Part shown: positions 1 through 7,561 of the stretch, piece by piece
Layout of the letters: every line of letters begins with the position of its first letter
How positions within the stretch are numbered: the first letter of the stretch is position 1
Origin: Chitinophagales bacterium
Lineage (GTDB): Bacteria > Bacteroidota > Bacteroidia > Chitinophagales > Chitinophagaceae
DNA length: 64,000 nucleotides
NCBI GenBank assembly: GCA_020636575.1
Contig: JACJXP010000002.1
Coordinates: forward strand, 186,001-250,000
Direction: 5' to 3'
Made by a program: the position numbers and the translations under genes
The notes under the pieces: generated by a model
Told to the model about the DNA's origin: nothing
The model's input: only the letters and a program-made list of their open reading frames with translations
Databases searched by the model: none

Positions 1-2
1 TA

Positions 3-389
3 TTCAGTAGTACAGACATTGTAAACCCTATTTATAAGACCACGGTTAAAAAACATAAGGTACCTGTATCTGACCTGCTTGGAAAGATAAAGCCGGGCAA
101 CACTTATTACTGGACTGCCGCTGTAAAGGGAGAAGAAAACGATGACCTCAAAGTGCTGAACTATAAGAAAAAAGAAGATTTTAAAAGTATCCTGGAAACG
201 ATCAAAGCCCAGGGAGTGCCTTTTGAAGGTGAAGCGGAGCAGGCATATCGTATCGCTTTTATGCTGGAAGATGCACATTTCCTGGCTGAAGCACATGACT
301 ATTATGAAAAAGCAGCCACAGCAGACGAAGCAAATGTATTATACCGGTCTACACTCATGTCATTCCGGAAAGATTACGAGATCAAGTGA
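3..389 (+). CDS. C-terminal part of a hypothetical protein (5' end outside window)
   Basis: The reading frame is open from base 3 to the TGA at 387-389, so the gene begins upstream of the window and only about 128 C-terminal residues are visible. The first half has a beta-rich look with a KPGNTYYWTA stretch, as in fibronectin-like surface domains. The last 60 residues are helical and resemble a single TPR-like hairpin (alanine-rich, with a DYYEKAATAD segment). An internal GTG at 153 could be read as a start, but the open frame before it argues for a longer protein. I do not recognise the family. A strong hairpin terminator follows directly. Confidence 0.6.
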   Translation, partial: FSSTDIVNPIYKTTVKKHKVPVSDLLGKIKPGNTYYWTAAVKGEENDDLKVLNYKKKEDFKSILETIKAQGVPFEGEAEQAYRIAFMLEDAHFLAEAHDYYEKAATADEANVLYRSTLMSFRKDYEIK

Positions 390-410
390 TGATGATCCTG
401 TATTAAGAGA

Positions 411-437
411 AGCCGCTAAATTTTAGCGGCTTTTTTA
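411..437 (+). terminator. Rho-independent terminator
   Basis: The arms AGCCGCTA and TAGCGGCT pair around an AATT loop and are followed by six T residues. It ends the partial gene upstream and overlaps the promoter region of rlmH. Confidence 0.85.
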
Positions 438-441
438 TTGC

Positions 442-449
442 TATCTTTC
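442..449 (+). promoter_or_regulatory. Bacteroidota -7 box for rlmH
   Basis: TATCTTTC matches the TAnnTTTG consensus at seven of eight positions. Only seven bases separate it from the rlmH ATG, so a transcript from it would be nearly or fully leaderless. No clear -33 TTTG is visible; the region upstream is the terminator stem. Confidence 0.45.
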
Positions 450-456
450 AACCCTT

Positions 457-930
457 ATGAAGATATCCTTCTGGTCCATCGGTAAAGCTCATGAACCCAT
501 GCTAAAAAAAGCAGTGGAGGAATTTACACAAAGGGTGGGCCGTTATTACAAAACAGAATGGCATATCATTCCGCCACCAAAGAATGCAGCATCATTAAGC
601 GAAACGGAACTAAAGAAAAAAGAAGCTGAGCTGGTATTGGATCTTGTGCAACCCGGTGATCACCTCGTTGCCCTGGATGAGAATGGCAAACAAATGAGTT
701 CTAAAAAACTGGCCACATTTATACAGGCAAGAACCAATGAAAGTACAAAGCATCTTATCTTTTTAATTGGTGGTGCTTATGGGTTAGATGTAGCAGTGAT
801 ACAAAAAGCAGCATTTAGCTGGAGCTTGTCCGATTTAACTTTTCCGCACCAGTTGGTACGCTTAATTTTAGCGGAACAGGTATACCGTGCCTGTACTATT
901 ATCCGCAACGAAAAATACCATCACCAATAA
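457..930 (+). CDS. rlmH: 23S rRNA (pseudouridine-1915 N3) methyltransferase RlmH
   Basis: RlmH is a SPOUT-class enzyme that uses S-adenosylmethionine to methylate pseudouridine 1915 of 23S rRNA in helix 69, late in 50S maturation. The 157 residues match the family length. The knotted SAM-binding region shows IGGAYG at 104-109 and the conserved FPHQLVRLILAEQVYRA block at 129-145, and the C-terminus ends in the usual YHH. The ATG at 457 is the only sensible start because the conserved KISFWSIGK strand begins at residue 2. It is a stand-alone gene between a terminator and the rhomboid gene, 33 bases upstream of the latter. Confidence 0.97.
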   Translation: MKISFWSIGKAHEPMLKKAVEEFTQRVGRYYKTEWHIIPPPKNAASLSETELKKKEAELVLDLVQPGDHLVALDENGKQMSSKKLATFIQARTNESTKHLIFLIGGAYGLDVAVIQKAAFSWSLSDLTFPHQLVRLILAEQVYRACTIIRNEKYHHQ

Positions 931-963
931 AACCTTATTTTCGGCATTGTATAAATTAAAAGA

Positions 964-1605
964 ATGGACCTTTCTATTACCCTGATCATTGTTATCATCA
1001 CAGCCATTATTTCCATCGGCGCTTTCAATAATGAAAAAACAAAGAATGATCTCATCTTCTATCCTCCGTACATCTCCCGGGGACAATTATACCGTTTCAT
1101 TACTCATGGATTGATTCATGCCGATGTTGGGCACCTCATCTTCAACATGATCGCATTGTATTCATTTGGAGAAATACTGGAGCAATACTTTTCTTCTCCT
1201 GTGGTTTTTGGGAACAGCGGAAAACTTTTATACATTATACTTTATGTCAGCGCCCTGATCGTTGCTTCGGTGCCTGATTATTTTAAACATAAAGACAATT
1301 ATTACTATCGTTCACTCGGCGCTTCCGGCGCAGTATCAGCTGTAATTTTTTCTTCCATTCTTTTTAACCCAAATGGGGGCATTGGTTTTATCTTCCTGCC
1401 CGGCATAGATATACCCGGTTATATCTTCGGTGCTATCTATATCATTGTGTCAACCATACTGGCCCGCCGCGGACGGGATAATATAGGTCATGGCGCCCAT
1501 ATCACCGGCGCTATTTACGGTTTGATATTTACCTATGTAACCACCAAACTGCTGACCAATCTTGACATATTAAAATGGTTCTGGAGCCAGGTTACGGGGG
1601 GATAA
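964..1605 (+). CDS. Rhomboid family intramembrane serine protease
   Basis: Rhomboids cleave transmembrane substrates inside the lipid bilayer with a Ser-His dyad. This 213-residue protein has about six hydrophobic segments. The HLIFN motif (His57, Asn61) lies in the second segment, the catalytic serine is Ser121 in GASG (119-122), and the histidine is His179 in GHGAH near the last segment. It is a minimal rhomboid with no extra soluble domain. A possible -7 box (TATTTTCG, 936-943) lies 20 bases before the ATG. The substrate cannot be inferred. The 3' end faces tilS with only two bases between them. Confidence 0.9.
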   Translation: MDLSITLIIVIITAIISIGAFNNEKTKNDLIFYPPYISRGQLYRFITHGLIHADVGHLIFNMIALYSFGEILEQYFSSPVVFGNSGKLLYIILYVSALIVASVPDYFKHKDNYYYRSLGASGAVSAVIFSSILFNPNGGIGFIFLPGIDIPGYIFGAIYIIVSTILARRGRDNIGHGAHITGAIYGLIFTYVTTKLLTNLDILKWFWSQVTGG

Positions 1606-1607
1606 AA

Positions 1608-2942
1608 TCACTTTGCCATAAAGCTCACCTCCAGTATTTCTTTGGTTTGATCTGTGAGCTTGAATCGATCATCAATACGCTGACCGATCACCCAGATAAT
1701 TCTTTTATCAGCTTCAAGCACCCAGGCATTTTCTTTCTCTGTCTTTGAAAGTTTATTATCTATAAAAAACCGGGCAAGTTTTTTCTTTTTGCGCATACCC
1801 AGTGGGTAAAAATAATCACCGGTCTTCCATTTACGTAACAACAGTGGGTATTGAATGTTTTTCTTATCGAGGCAGGCGACCTGGCTACTGGTTTGAGGTT
1901 GCTGATTTAATGTCGTTTCGAACTTAAGAGTACCTTCTTCAAAATCGATCTTTTTATCATTTACTTCAATGATAATATTCTGCGATAACTGTGTATTCGT
2001 CCGGCTGATAATGAACCAATGCCTGTGTTTAATGATACGGTACTGATCATCAGGCGAAGTAATGTATTTACCGGTATCACTCTGAGATAATTTCTCTATT
2101 TCATCAACCTGCTTCTCAGAAAATCCATATTTACTGATCAAAGCATAAATCAATGCCCTATTATTATAACCCATCAGTTGCTTTACCGGCACATGTATCT
2201 CATTTTCTTTGCTACGGCAAAGTTTGCTCAGTAACTGTGATGTTGTAAGCTGGTATAGTTTTTCAATTTCAGTAAAGCGATCAATATTATCCTGAAGGTT
2301 TTGTTTTACCTGTGGATATACTTTGCTGATAGCGGGCAGCAACTCATTCCGAAAGAAATTACGGGTATATTTTGAGGATTCGTTAGAAGAATCTTCTACA
2401 TATTCAAGTTGATGCTCTTTAGCAAAAGCAAGCAGTTCTTCTTTACTGAATGAAAGCAAAGGCCTCCTGATAAAGTCATTCTTCATTGGGATACCTGTCA
2501 GTCCATGCAAACCTGTTCCCCTGAAAAAATGCATAAGCAGGGTTTCAATATTGTCATCAGCATGATGTGCGGTCAGGAGGTGGTTAATGGGTTGATCGGT
2601 TGGTTGGTTAATTAGTTCTTCAAACCATTGATACCTCAAATTTCTTGCAGCCTCTTGTATGGAGAGTCTTTTCTCATTTGCATATTGCTCTGTATCAAAC
2701 CGTTTTACTTTTACCTCCACTCCATATTTTTCTCCTAGTTCTTTTACAAATTTTTCATCCCTGTCACTTTCCTCACCCCTCAATTTAAAATTGCAGTGAA
2801 CAATGGAGAATTGATACCCTGCCTGCTGGCATAGCTCACATAATACAACAGAATCCACTCCCCCGCTCACCGCCAGCAACAATTCATCCGTCGCATTGAA
2901 AAGGCGTTGTTCTTTTATATGATCAATAAACTGTTGAAGCAA
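1608..2942 (-). CDS. tilS: tRNA(Ile)-lysidine synthase TilS
   Basis: TilS uses ATP to attach lysine to C34 of the CAU anticodon of an isoleucine tRNA, which switches it from AUG to AUA decoding; the gene is essential. The PP-loop ATP-binding motif SGGVDS is at residues 26-31 and the second conserved block HHADDN at 126-131, followed by the GTGLHGLTGI segment. The 444-residue length includes the middle substrate-binding and C-terminal domains. Residues about 111-120 (NQPTDQPIN) are encoded by a degenerate GGTT-type repeat and look like a small local expansion. The gene converges on the rhomboid gene with two bases between them. Confidence 0.96.
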   Translation of the reverse strand: MLQQFIDHIKEQRLFNATDELLLAVSGGVDSVVLCELCQQAGYQFSIVHCNFKLRGEESDRDEKFVKELGEKYGVEVKVKRFDTEQYANEKRLSIQEAARNLRYQWFEELINQPTDQPINHLLTAHHADDNIETLLMHFFRGTGLHGLTGIPMKNDFIRRPLLSFSKEELLAFAKEHQLEYVEDSSNESSKYTRNFFRNELLPAISKVYPQVKQNLQDNIDRFTEIEKLYQLTTSQLLSKLCRSKENEIHVPVKQLMGYNNRALIYALISKYGFSEKQVDEIEKLSQSDTGKYITSPDDQYRIIKHRHWFIISRTNTQLSQNIIIEVNDKKIDFEEGTLKFETTLNQQPQTSSQVACLDKKNIQYPLLLRKWKTGDYFYPLGMRKKKKLARFFIDNKLSKTEKENAWVLEADKRIIWVIGQRIDDRFKLTDQTKEILEVSFMAK

Positions 2943-2988
2943 TTTAATTTGCGGTTATTCAACAAAGAAACAAAATGTATTTTTGAAT

Positions 2989-3303
2989 ATGACTGAAATA
3001 TCAAAATCAGGAAAACTAATTGAGTGGTCCTGCCGAATCCTGATAATTATTGACATGTTCATTATTCTTTCAGGCTATCTTTCCTGGTTTCAGACTAAAA
3101 ATCAATTGGTATCTCCGCTTATCCCTGAAAGCTTAACATATCAAATATTCAGTGATGGCGGCGAATCTTATTTCAGAACTTCAATGATTGCTGGGGCCGT
3201 TTTTCTCATCGGGTTATTGAGTTACAGCTTTAATAAAAAAACAATTGCTTTAGTAATATTTGTTATAACGGCTCTTCTTTTCTTAGGACTTCGTTTACTG
3301 TAA
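2989..3303 (+). CDS. Small membrane protein of unknown function
   Basis: This protein has 104 residues when read from the ATG at 2989; a TTG six bases earlier in frame is less likely. Three hydrophobic segments are visible: around residues 15-35 (ILIIIDMFIILSGYL), 65-80 and 83-102. It ends right after the last segment, so it is probably a small inner-membrane protein. I see no motif I can assign. It is transcribed away from tilS with 46 bases between start codons and converges on the TPR gene. Confidence 0.6.
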   Translation: MTEISKSGKLIEWSCRILIIIDMFIILSGYLSWFQTKNQLVSPLIPESLTYQIFSDGGESYFRTSMIAGAVFLIGLLSYSFNKKTIALVIFVITALLFLGLRLL

Positions 3304-3328
3304 AAAAACGCCTCAGTTTGACAATTTT

Positions 3329-3368
3329 CAGATTTGTCCATTTACACATCTCCACATTTACAAATCTG
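3329..3368. repeat. Inverted repeat between convergent genes
   Basis: CAGATTTG (3329-3336) and CAAATCTG (3361-3368) are exact reverse complements around a 24-base spacer made of degenerate CATTTACA-like units. It may act as a weak bidirectional terminator or be decayed low-complexity repeat. Confidence 0.45.
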
Positions 3369-3381
3369 CATATCCGCTAAT

Positions 3382-3693
3382 CTAAAAAGTCAATTCTTCG
3401 TAGGCGCTTCTCAATTCACTGAATGCATGATCGTCTCCTGCTTTTTTAGCTGCTTCCATACCTTTCTCGTATACGTTGATCGCTTCATCTGTTGCATCGA
3501 TGCGTTCCAGTAATTTGGCAAGATGATAATAACTGCCGATATAAGCAGGGTCCCTGTTTAATATTTCTTCAAATAATGACCTTGCTTCTTCATCATTTCC
3601 CAGCTTAATGTATTCCAATGCCAGTGCATGCTGTAGAAAATTATCAGCCGGACTCTGTGCCAGCATTTCTTTTATTTTTACGATCCTGTCCAC
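3382..3693 (-). CDS. TPR-repeat protein
   Basis: A 103-residue soluble protein made almost wholly of helical tetratricopeptide-like repeats, with two to three units between residues 10 and 95. Typical features are the YIKLGNDEEARSLFEEIL and YYHLAKLLERI helices. TPR proteins act as protein-binding scaffolds; no catalytic residue or signal peptide is present. It is a single gene, transcribed away from etfB, with about 100 bases between start codons. Its partner cannot be inferred. Confidence 0.75.
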   Translation of the reverse strand: MDRIVKIKEMLAQSPADNFLQHALALEYIKLGNDEEARSLFEEILNRDPAYIGSYYHLAKLLERIDATDEAINVYEKGMEAAKKAGDDHAFSELRSAYEELTF

Positions 3694-3741
3694 TTAAAAA
3701 AATTCCTTGTTTTTAATCCTGTTTAATTGATCTTCTCCCCT

Positions 3742-3749
3742 TATCTTTG
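3742..3749 (+). promoter_or_regulatory. -7 box upstream of etfB
   Basis: TATCTTTG is a perfect match to the TAnnTTTG consensus. It lies 46 bases before the etfB ATG. No good -33 TTG is found at the expected 19-20 base spacing. Confidence 0.5.
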
Positions 3750-3795
3750 CTTTAGTTGCATAAACAACTATCTTAAACTGGTCTAAACTCTACGT

Positions 3796-4539
3796 ATGAA
3801 GATATTAGTATGTATCAGTAAAACGCCGGATACAACGGCAAAAATAGCTTTCACAGATAATAACACGAAATTCGATACCAACGGCGTTCAATGGATCATC
3901 AACCCATACGACGAATGGTATTCACTGGTAAGGGCTATCGAATTGAAAGAAGCAGATGCTTCTACTGTGATACACCTGGTCAATGTTGGTTCTGCAGATG
4001 CCGATCCCATCATTAGGAAAGCACTGGCACTTGGTGGTGATGAAGCCATCAGGGTTAATGCCGATAGCCAGGATAGTTTTTATATCGCTTCACAAATTGC
4101 CGAAGTAGCAAAGCAAGGTGGTTATGATCTCATCTTTACCGGAAAAGAAACCATTGATTACAACGGTTCTTCCATCGGTGGTATGCTGGCAGAGTTACTG
4201 GACCTTCCCTATGTTTCCCTGGCCACAAAATTTGAATTGAGTGGAAGCAAAGCCACTATTAGCCGGGAAATTGAAGGTGGAGAAGAAATTTGCGAAGCAG
4301 ATCTTCCATTGGTAGTGAGCTGTCAGAAAGGTGTAGCCGAGCAACGTATCCCGAATATGCGTGGTATTATGGCGGCAAGGACCAAACCATTAAAAGTAGT
4401 TGAGCCTGTAGCAGCAGATGCACTGACAACCGTGGCTTCCTTTGGATTGCCTCCTGCAAAAGCTGGTGTAAAACTGGTAGATCCCGAGAATGTAGATGAG
4501 TTGGTTAGATTATTACATGAAGAAGCAAAAGCTATTTAA
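3796..4539 (+). CDS. etfB: Electron transfer flavoprotein subunit beta
   Basis: EtfB forms a heterodimer with EtfA that carries electrons from acyl-CoA dehydrogenases to the respiratory chain; the beta subunit binds AMP. The 247 residues begin with the conserved KILVCISKTPDTTAKI strand. The characteristic GKETIDYNGSSIGGMLAELL region lies at about residues 115-135, and the NMRGIMAARTKPL signature of the beta subunit is at about 188-200. In most genomes etfB is followed directly by etfA; here the four-helix-bundle gene lies between them. The acyl-CoA dehydrogenase at 60-61 kb is a plausible electron donor. Confidence 0.96.
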   Translation: MKILVCISKTPDTTAKIAFTDNNTKFDTNGVQWIINPYDEWYSLVRAIELKEADASTVIHLVNVGSADADPIIRKALALGGDEAIRVNADSQDSFYIASQIAEVAKQGGYDLIFTGKETIDYNGSSIGGMLAELLDLPYVSLATKFELSGSKATISREIEGGEEICEADLPLVVSCQKGVAEQRIPNMRGIMAARTKPLKVVEPVAADALTTVASFGLPPAKAGVKLVDPENVDELVRLLHEEAKAI

Positions 4540-4570
4540 TGGATAATTTATTAATGAATAATTGATAAAT
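4538..4570. repeat. AT-rich flank, upstream side of the four-helix-bundle gene
   Basis: It contains motif A, AATGGATAATT (4538-4548), and motif B, AATTGATAAAT (4560-4570). The exact reverse complement of each motif occurs after the gene, at 4930-4940 and 4952-4962, in the same order. Motif A overlaps the etfB stop codon. Confidence 0.8.
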
Positions 4571-4931
4571 GCCAAAAGAGAATATACTAAAGCAAAAAAG
4601 TTTCGATTTCGCTATTAAGATTATTAATCTTTATAAGCAACTAAAAAAGGACAGCAATGAATTTGTGCTATCCCGCCAAATTGTGGCAAGTGGTACATCA
4701 ATCGGTGCATTAGTAAGAGAAGCCGAACATGCCGAAAGTTTGAAGGATTTTGTTCATAAACTCAGTATTGCTTTAAAAGAAGCCAATGAATGTAAATACT
4801 GGCTAGACCTGCTGGTTGCAACCGGTTTTATCAATAAAGAACTATATGTTTCATTGAACAATGATTGTGAAGAACTATTAAAATTACTTATTGCTAGTGT
4901 TAAGACAACTAAAGCCCGTTTAACTAAATAA
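4569..4931 (+). CDS. Four-helix-bundle protein of the 23S rRNA intervening-sequence family
   Basis: A 120-residue all-helical protein. The start MPKENILKQKSFDFAIKIIN, the central SRQIVASGTSIGALVREAEHAES and the NECKYWLDLLVATGF segment match the family first known from ORFs in 23S rRNA intervening sequences (TIGR02436-type). Members form a four-helix bundle, and no biochemical activity is firmly established. The gene lies between etfB and etfA, 29 bases after etfB and 38 before etfA, with AT-rich inverted motifs on both sides. The local composition is more AT-rich than the etf genes. That fits insertion of a small mobile-like module into an existing operon. Confidence 0.88.
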   Translation: MPKENILKQKSFDFAIKIINLYKQLKKDSNEFVLSRQIVASGTSIGALVREAEHAESLKDFVHKLSIALKEANECKYWLDLLVATGFINKELYVSLNNDCEELLKLLIASVKTTKARLTK

Positions 4932-4962
4932 TTATCCATTATTAATTAACTATTTATCAATT
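4930..4962. repeat. AT-rich flank, downstream side of the four-helix-bundle gene
   Basis: AATTATCCATT (4930-4940) and ATTTATCAATT (4952-4962) are the exact reverse complements of motifs A and B on the other side of the gene. Because the order is A-B then A'-B', simultaneous pairing in RNA would cross (pseudoknot topology) rather than form one simple stem. Confidence 0.8.
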
Positions 4963-4969
4963 ATAACTT

Positions 4970-5935
4970 ATGTCAGTTTTAGTTTTTATAGATACCGCCG
5001 AAGGACAAGTGAAAAAAGCTTCATTGGAAGCTATGACCTATGGCGCAAAGCTTGCAGAACAACTGGGTACTTCTGCCGAAGGAATTGTATTGGGTGAGGT
5101 AAAAGATGACTTGTCAGCTTTAGGAAAGTATGGTGTTAAAAAGATCCATCATGTGGCTGATGCAACGCTGAATAGTTTGGACGCCCAGGTATATACCAAA
5201 GCAATGGCCCAGGTAGCTGAAGCAGCCGGCGCTGCTGTGATTGTTTTCTCCAACAATGTAAACGGGAAAGCTATTGCACCAAGATTGGCTGCCCGTATGA
5301 AGGCAGGACTTGTTTCCGGCGCTGTAGCGCTTCCTGAAACTGGAGATGGCTTTACGGTTAAAAAGAGTGTGTTTTCCGGAAAAGCATTTGCCAACATCAG
5401 TGTAAATACACCGGTAAAGATCATTGCACTCAATCCCAACGCATACCAGACCATTGCAGGCGAAGGAACAGCAGAAGTGGTTACAGATTCAGTTACAGTA
5501 GATGCACCTAAGGTAAAAGTGACCAGTGTCAATAAAGTAAGTGGTGAAGTACCATTGACAGAAGCAGAGATAGTAGTAAGTGCAGGCCGTGGCTTAAAAG
5601 GCCCTGAAAACTGGGGCATGGTGGAAGACCTTGCCAAAACATTACATGCAGCCCTGGCCTGTAGCCGTCCGGTTGCTGATGCACACTGGCGTCCGCATAA
5701 TGAACATGTGGGACAAACCGGTATTGCCATTGCACCTAATCTATATATCGCCATCGGTATCTCCGGTGCTATTCAGCACCTGGCAGGGGTGAACAGGAGT
5801 AAAGTAATTGTAGTGATAAACAAAGACCCTGAAGCACCTTTCTTTAAAGCAGCAGACTACGGAATTGTGGGTGATGCTTTTGAAGTGGTTCCCAAACTCA
5901 CCGAAGCCATTAAGAAACTGAAGGGTACAGCCTGA
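4970..5935 (+). CDS. etfA: Electron transfer flavoprotein subunit alpha
   Basis: EtfA is the FAD-binding subunit of the electron transfer flavoprotein. The 321 residues show the N-terminal alpha domain and the conserved C-terminal FAD domain: GRGLKGPENWGMVEDLA at about 205-221, followed by the GQTG and AIGISGAIQHLAGV blocks and the ending PFFKAADYGIVGDAFEVVP. It is co-directional with etfB and surely functions with it, but a 120-codon gene separates the two. A strong hairpin follows the stop codon. Confidence 0.96.
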   Translation: MSVLVFIDTAEGQVKKASLEAMTYGAKLAEQLGTSAEGIVLGEVKDDLSALGKYGVKKIHHVADATLNSLDAQVYTKAMAQVAEAAGAAVIVFSNNVNGKAIAPRLAARMKAGLVSGAVALPETGDGFTVKKSVFSGKAFANISVNTPVKIIALNPNAYQTIAGEGTAEVVTDSVTVDAPKVKVTSVNKVSGEVPLTEAEIVVSAGRGLKGPENWGMVEDLAKTLHAALACSRPVADAHWRPHNEHVGQTGIAIAPNLYIAIGISGAIQHLAGVNRSKVIVVINKDPEAPFFKAADYGIVGDAFEVVPKLTEAIKKLKGTA

Positions 5936-5961
5936 TAATTTTTGGTAATATGAAATTGATT

Positions 5962-5996
5962 TTAGACCGGTAACTTTACTGGTCTAAACTTTTTCT
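5962..5996 (+). terminator. Hairpin terminator after etfA
   Basis: TTTAGACC and GGTCTAAA pair, extended inward by a G-T pair and GTA/TAC, and the stem is followed by CTTTTTCT. The right arm contains a 13-base sequence that is also found just before etfB. Confidence 0.7.
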
Positions 5997-6848
5997 ATGA
6001 AATGGATTCTCCAGTTGGTTTGCCTCCTGGCAACATTGCCTTCTTTTGCACAAAAGGATTTTGAAGGAAGAATTATTTACAAGTTTAAATCAAAAATTTT
6101 CGATGAAATCGGTGAAGGTAATCACACTCGTATCATTAAAAATTCCTCCGATACAATTACCGCACATTTTGCTCCGGGAAAAATATTAATAACCTCTAAT
6201 GAGGGTTATGAGAAAGAAAGAAAGTTTTTAATATTATTAGATTCAGCTAAAGCATATACCCTGGACATAGATAAAAAAACTTACTCGGTGAAAGACCTGG
6301 TCAAAACCGGTGTTAAGCAAGCGGAAAGAGAAACAATAGCCGGTTATACCACTATACCTTATTACAACACCGGCTTGTCTGAAAAGCATCAAGGTCTCTA
6401 TGTTACTAACTGGTATGCCGATGACCTATATTTTAAAGTACCGCAGGAACTGGAAGTAAATCAGGATATTTCAATTGTTAAGGGTAACCGCATTTTACTC
6501 AAAACAGTATGTGATGTTAATAAAGATTATTTGTCCCAGGTGGATTTTGAAGTCGATGAATCACTCCCTGACTCTGTATACCAGGATTATATTGTATTGA
6601 CTGCTGTTAGTGTTATTCATGAAAAACAAGATCCTTCACGGTTTATCATACCAAATGATTATGTACAGGTAATTGACTCTGATATAGACGAAACAGCAGC
6701 TATAATGGACAGCATTTTCACTACAGAATCAATACCAGGAAACATATCAATAGATTTTGAAACCGGGGAAACCACAACCTTACCGCCATCTCCTGCCCCG
6801 CCAGTCAAAAAGAAAAAAAACAAAACACCTATCCGGAAAGAAGATTGA
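5997..6848 (+). CDS. Secreted protein of unknown function
   Basis: The 283-residue product has a signal peptide (hydrophobic residues 4-15, probable cleavage after SFAQ). The mature part starts with DFEGRIIYKF and contains repeated beta strands, resembling DUF4412/GLPGLI-type periplasmic beta proteins of Bacteroidota; this is a resemblance, not an assignment. The tail is acidic, then proline-rich, and ends in a lysine-rich stretch (VKKKKNKTP) that is unusual for an exported protein. It follows the etfA terminator, so it is probably transcribed separately. Confidence 0.6.
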   Translation: MKWILQLVCLLATLPSFAQKDFEGRIIYKFKSKIFDEIGEGNHTRIIKNSSDTITAHFAPGKILITSNEGYEKERKFLILLDSAKAYTLDIDKKTYSVKDLVKTGVKQAERETIAGYTTIPYYNTGLSEKHQGLYVTNWYADDLYFKVPQELEVNQDISIVKGNRILLKTVCDVNKDYLSQVDFEVDESLPDSVYQDYIVLTAVSVIHEKQDPSRFIIPNDYVQVIDSDIDETAAIMDSIFTTESIPGNISIDFETGETTTLPPSPAPPVKKKKNKTPIRKED

Positions 6849-6905
6849 AAATCTGTGTTTTATCTCTTCTTTTAAGCGAAAAAGCTTAGTTTCGTAGCCG
6901 ATTTT

Positions 6906-7514
6906 ATGAAGAAGATTGAGCTTGAAATAGTGGCTTTATCGCACAGCATTACACAAACACATTCTTACGCTGTAGTGCTTGGCGAAGTAAACGGTTTGCG
7001 ACGCCTTCCCATTGTGATCGGTGGCTTTGAAGCACAGGCCATTGCCGTGGCATTGGAAAAAATGCAGCCCAGCCGGCCGCTGACGCATGACCTCATGAAA
7101 AATTTCATGAATGCCTTTGCCATCGACCTGCATGAAATAATTATCACCGATCTGCAGGAAGGTATCTTCTATTCTAAACTGGTTTGTTCCACAGAAAATG
7201 ATACGGTAGAGATCGATTCCCGGACCTCTGATGCTATTGCTTTAGCCGTAAGATTTGGCTGCCCCATCTATACTTATGAGAATATCCTGGATAATGCGGG
7301 CATCCTGATGGAAGACACCGAGACAGGTGGCAAGAAGAAGAAATCAAAAAAGGAAGTTGTGGTAGAAGAGACTGAGCCTACAGGAAATGAAGACCTGAAA
7401 ACCATGACTTTAGAAGAATTAAATCATCTTTTAGGTGAAGTGCTCGAATCCGAGGATTATATCCGTGCCATTGCCATAAGAGACGAAATAAACAGTCGGA
7501 AAAAGAAAAAATAA
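6906..7514 (+). CDS. Bifunctional nuclease (DUF151) domain protein with C-terminal UVR motif
   Basis: Residues 1-135 form the DUF151 bifunctional nuclease fold, with VVLGEVNGLRRLPIVIG, the RPLTHDLM segment and the SRTSDAIALAVRFGCPIY motif. Plant and bacterial members have been reported to cleave DNA and RNA. Residues about 163-200 form a UvrB/UvrC (UVR) interaction motif (MTLEELNHLLGEVLESEDY, then AIAIRDEINSR). A charged Lys/Glu linker joins the two. The DUF151-UVR arrangement is standard in Bacteroidota. It precedes ispE by 47 bases in the same direction and may be co-transcribed with it. Confidence 0.88.
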   Translation: MKKIELEIVALSHSITQTHSYAVVLGEVNGLRRLPIVIGGFEAQAIAVALEKMQPSRPLTHDLMKNFMNAFAIDLHEIIITDLQEGIFYSKLVCSTENDTVEIDSRTSDAIALAVRFGCPIYTYENILDNAGILMEDTETGGKKKKSKKEVVVEETEPTGNEDLKTMTLEELNHLLGEVLESEDYIRAIAIRDEINSRKKKK

Positions 7515-7561
7515 CGGTTATCCGTTGTTATTTGTTTCTTTATTCTGCCATCCATAAGCCT

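Noticed and set aside
5149..5754. Long reverse-strand ORF inside etfA
   Set aside because: It lies opposite a strongly conserved gene, and its Ala/Thr-rich composition mirrors etfA codons. It is a shadow frame.
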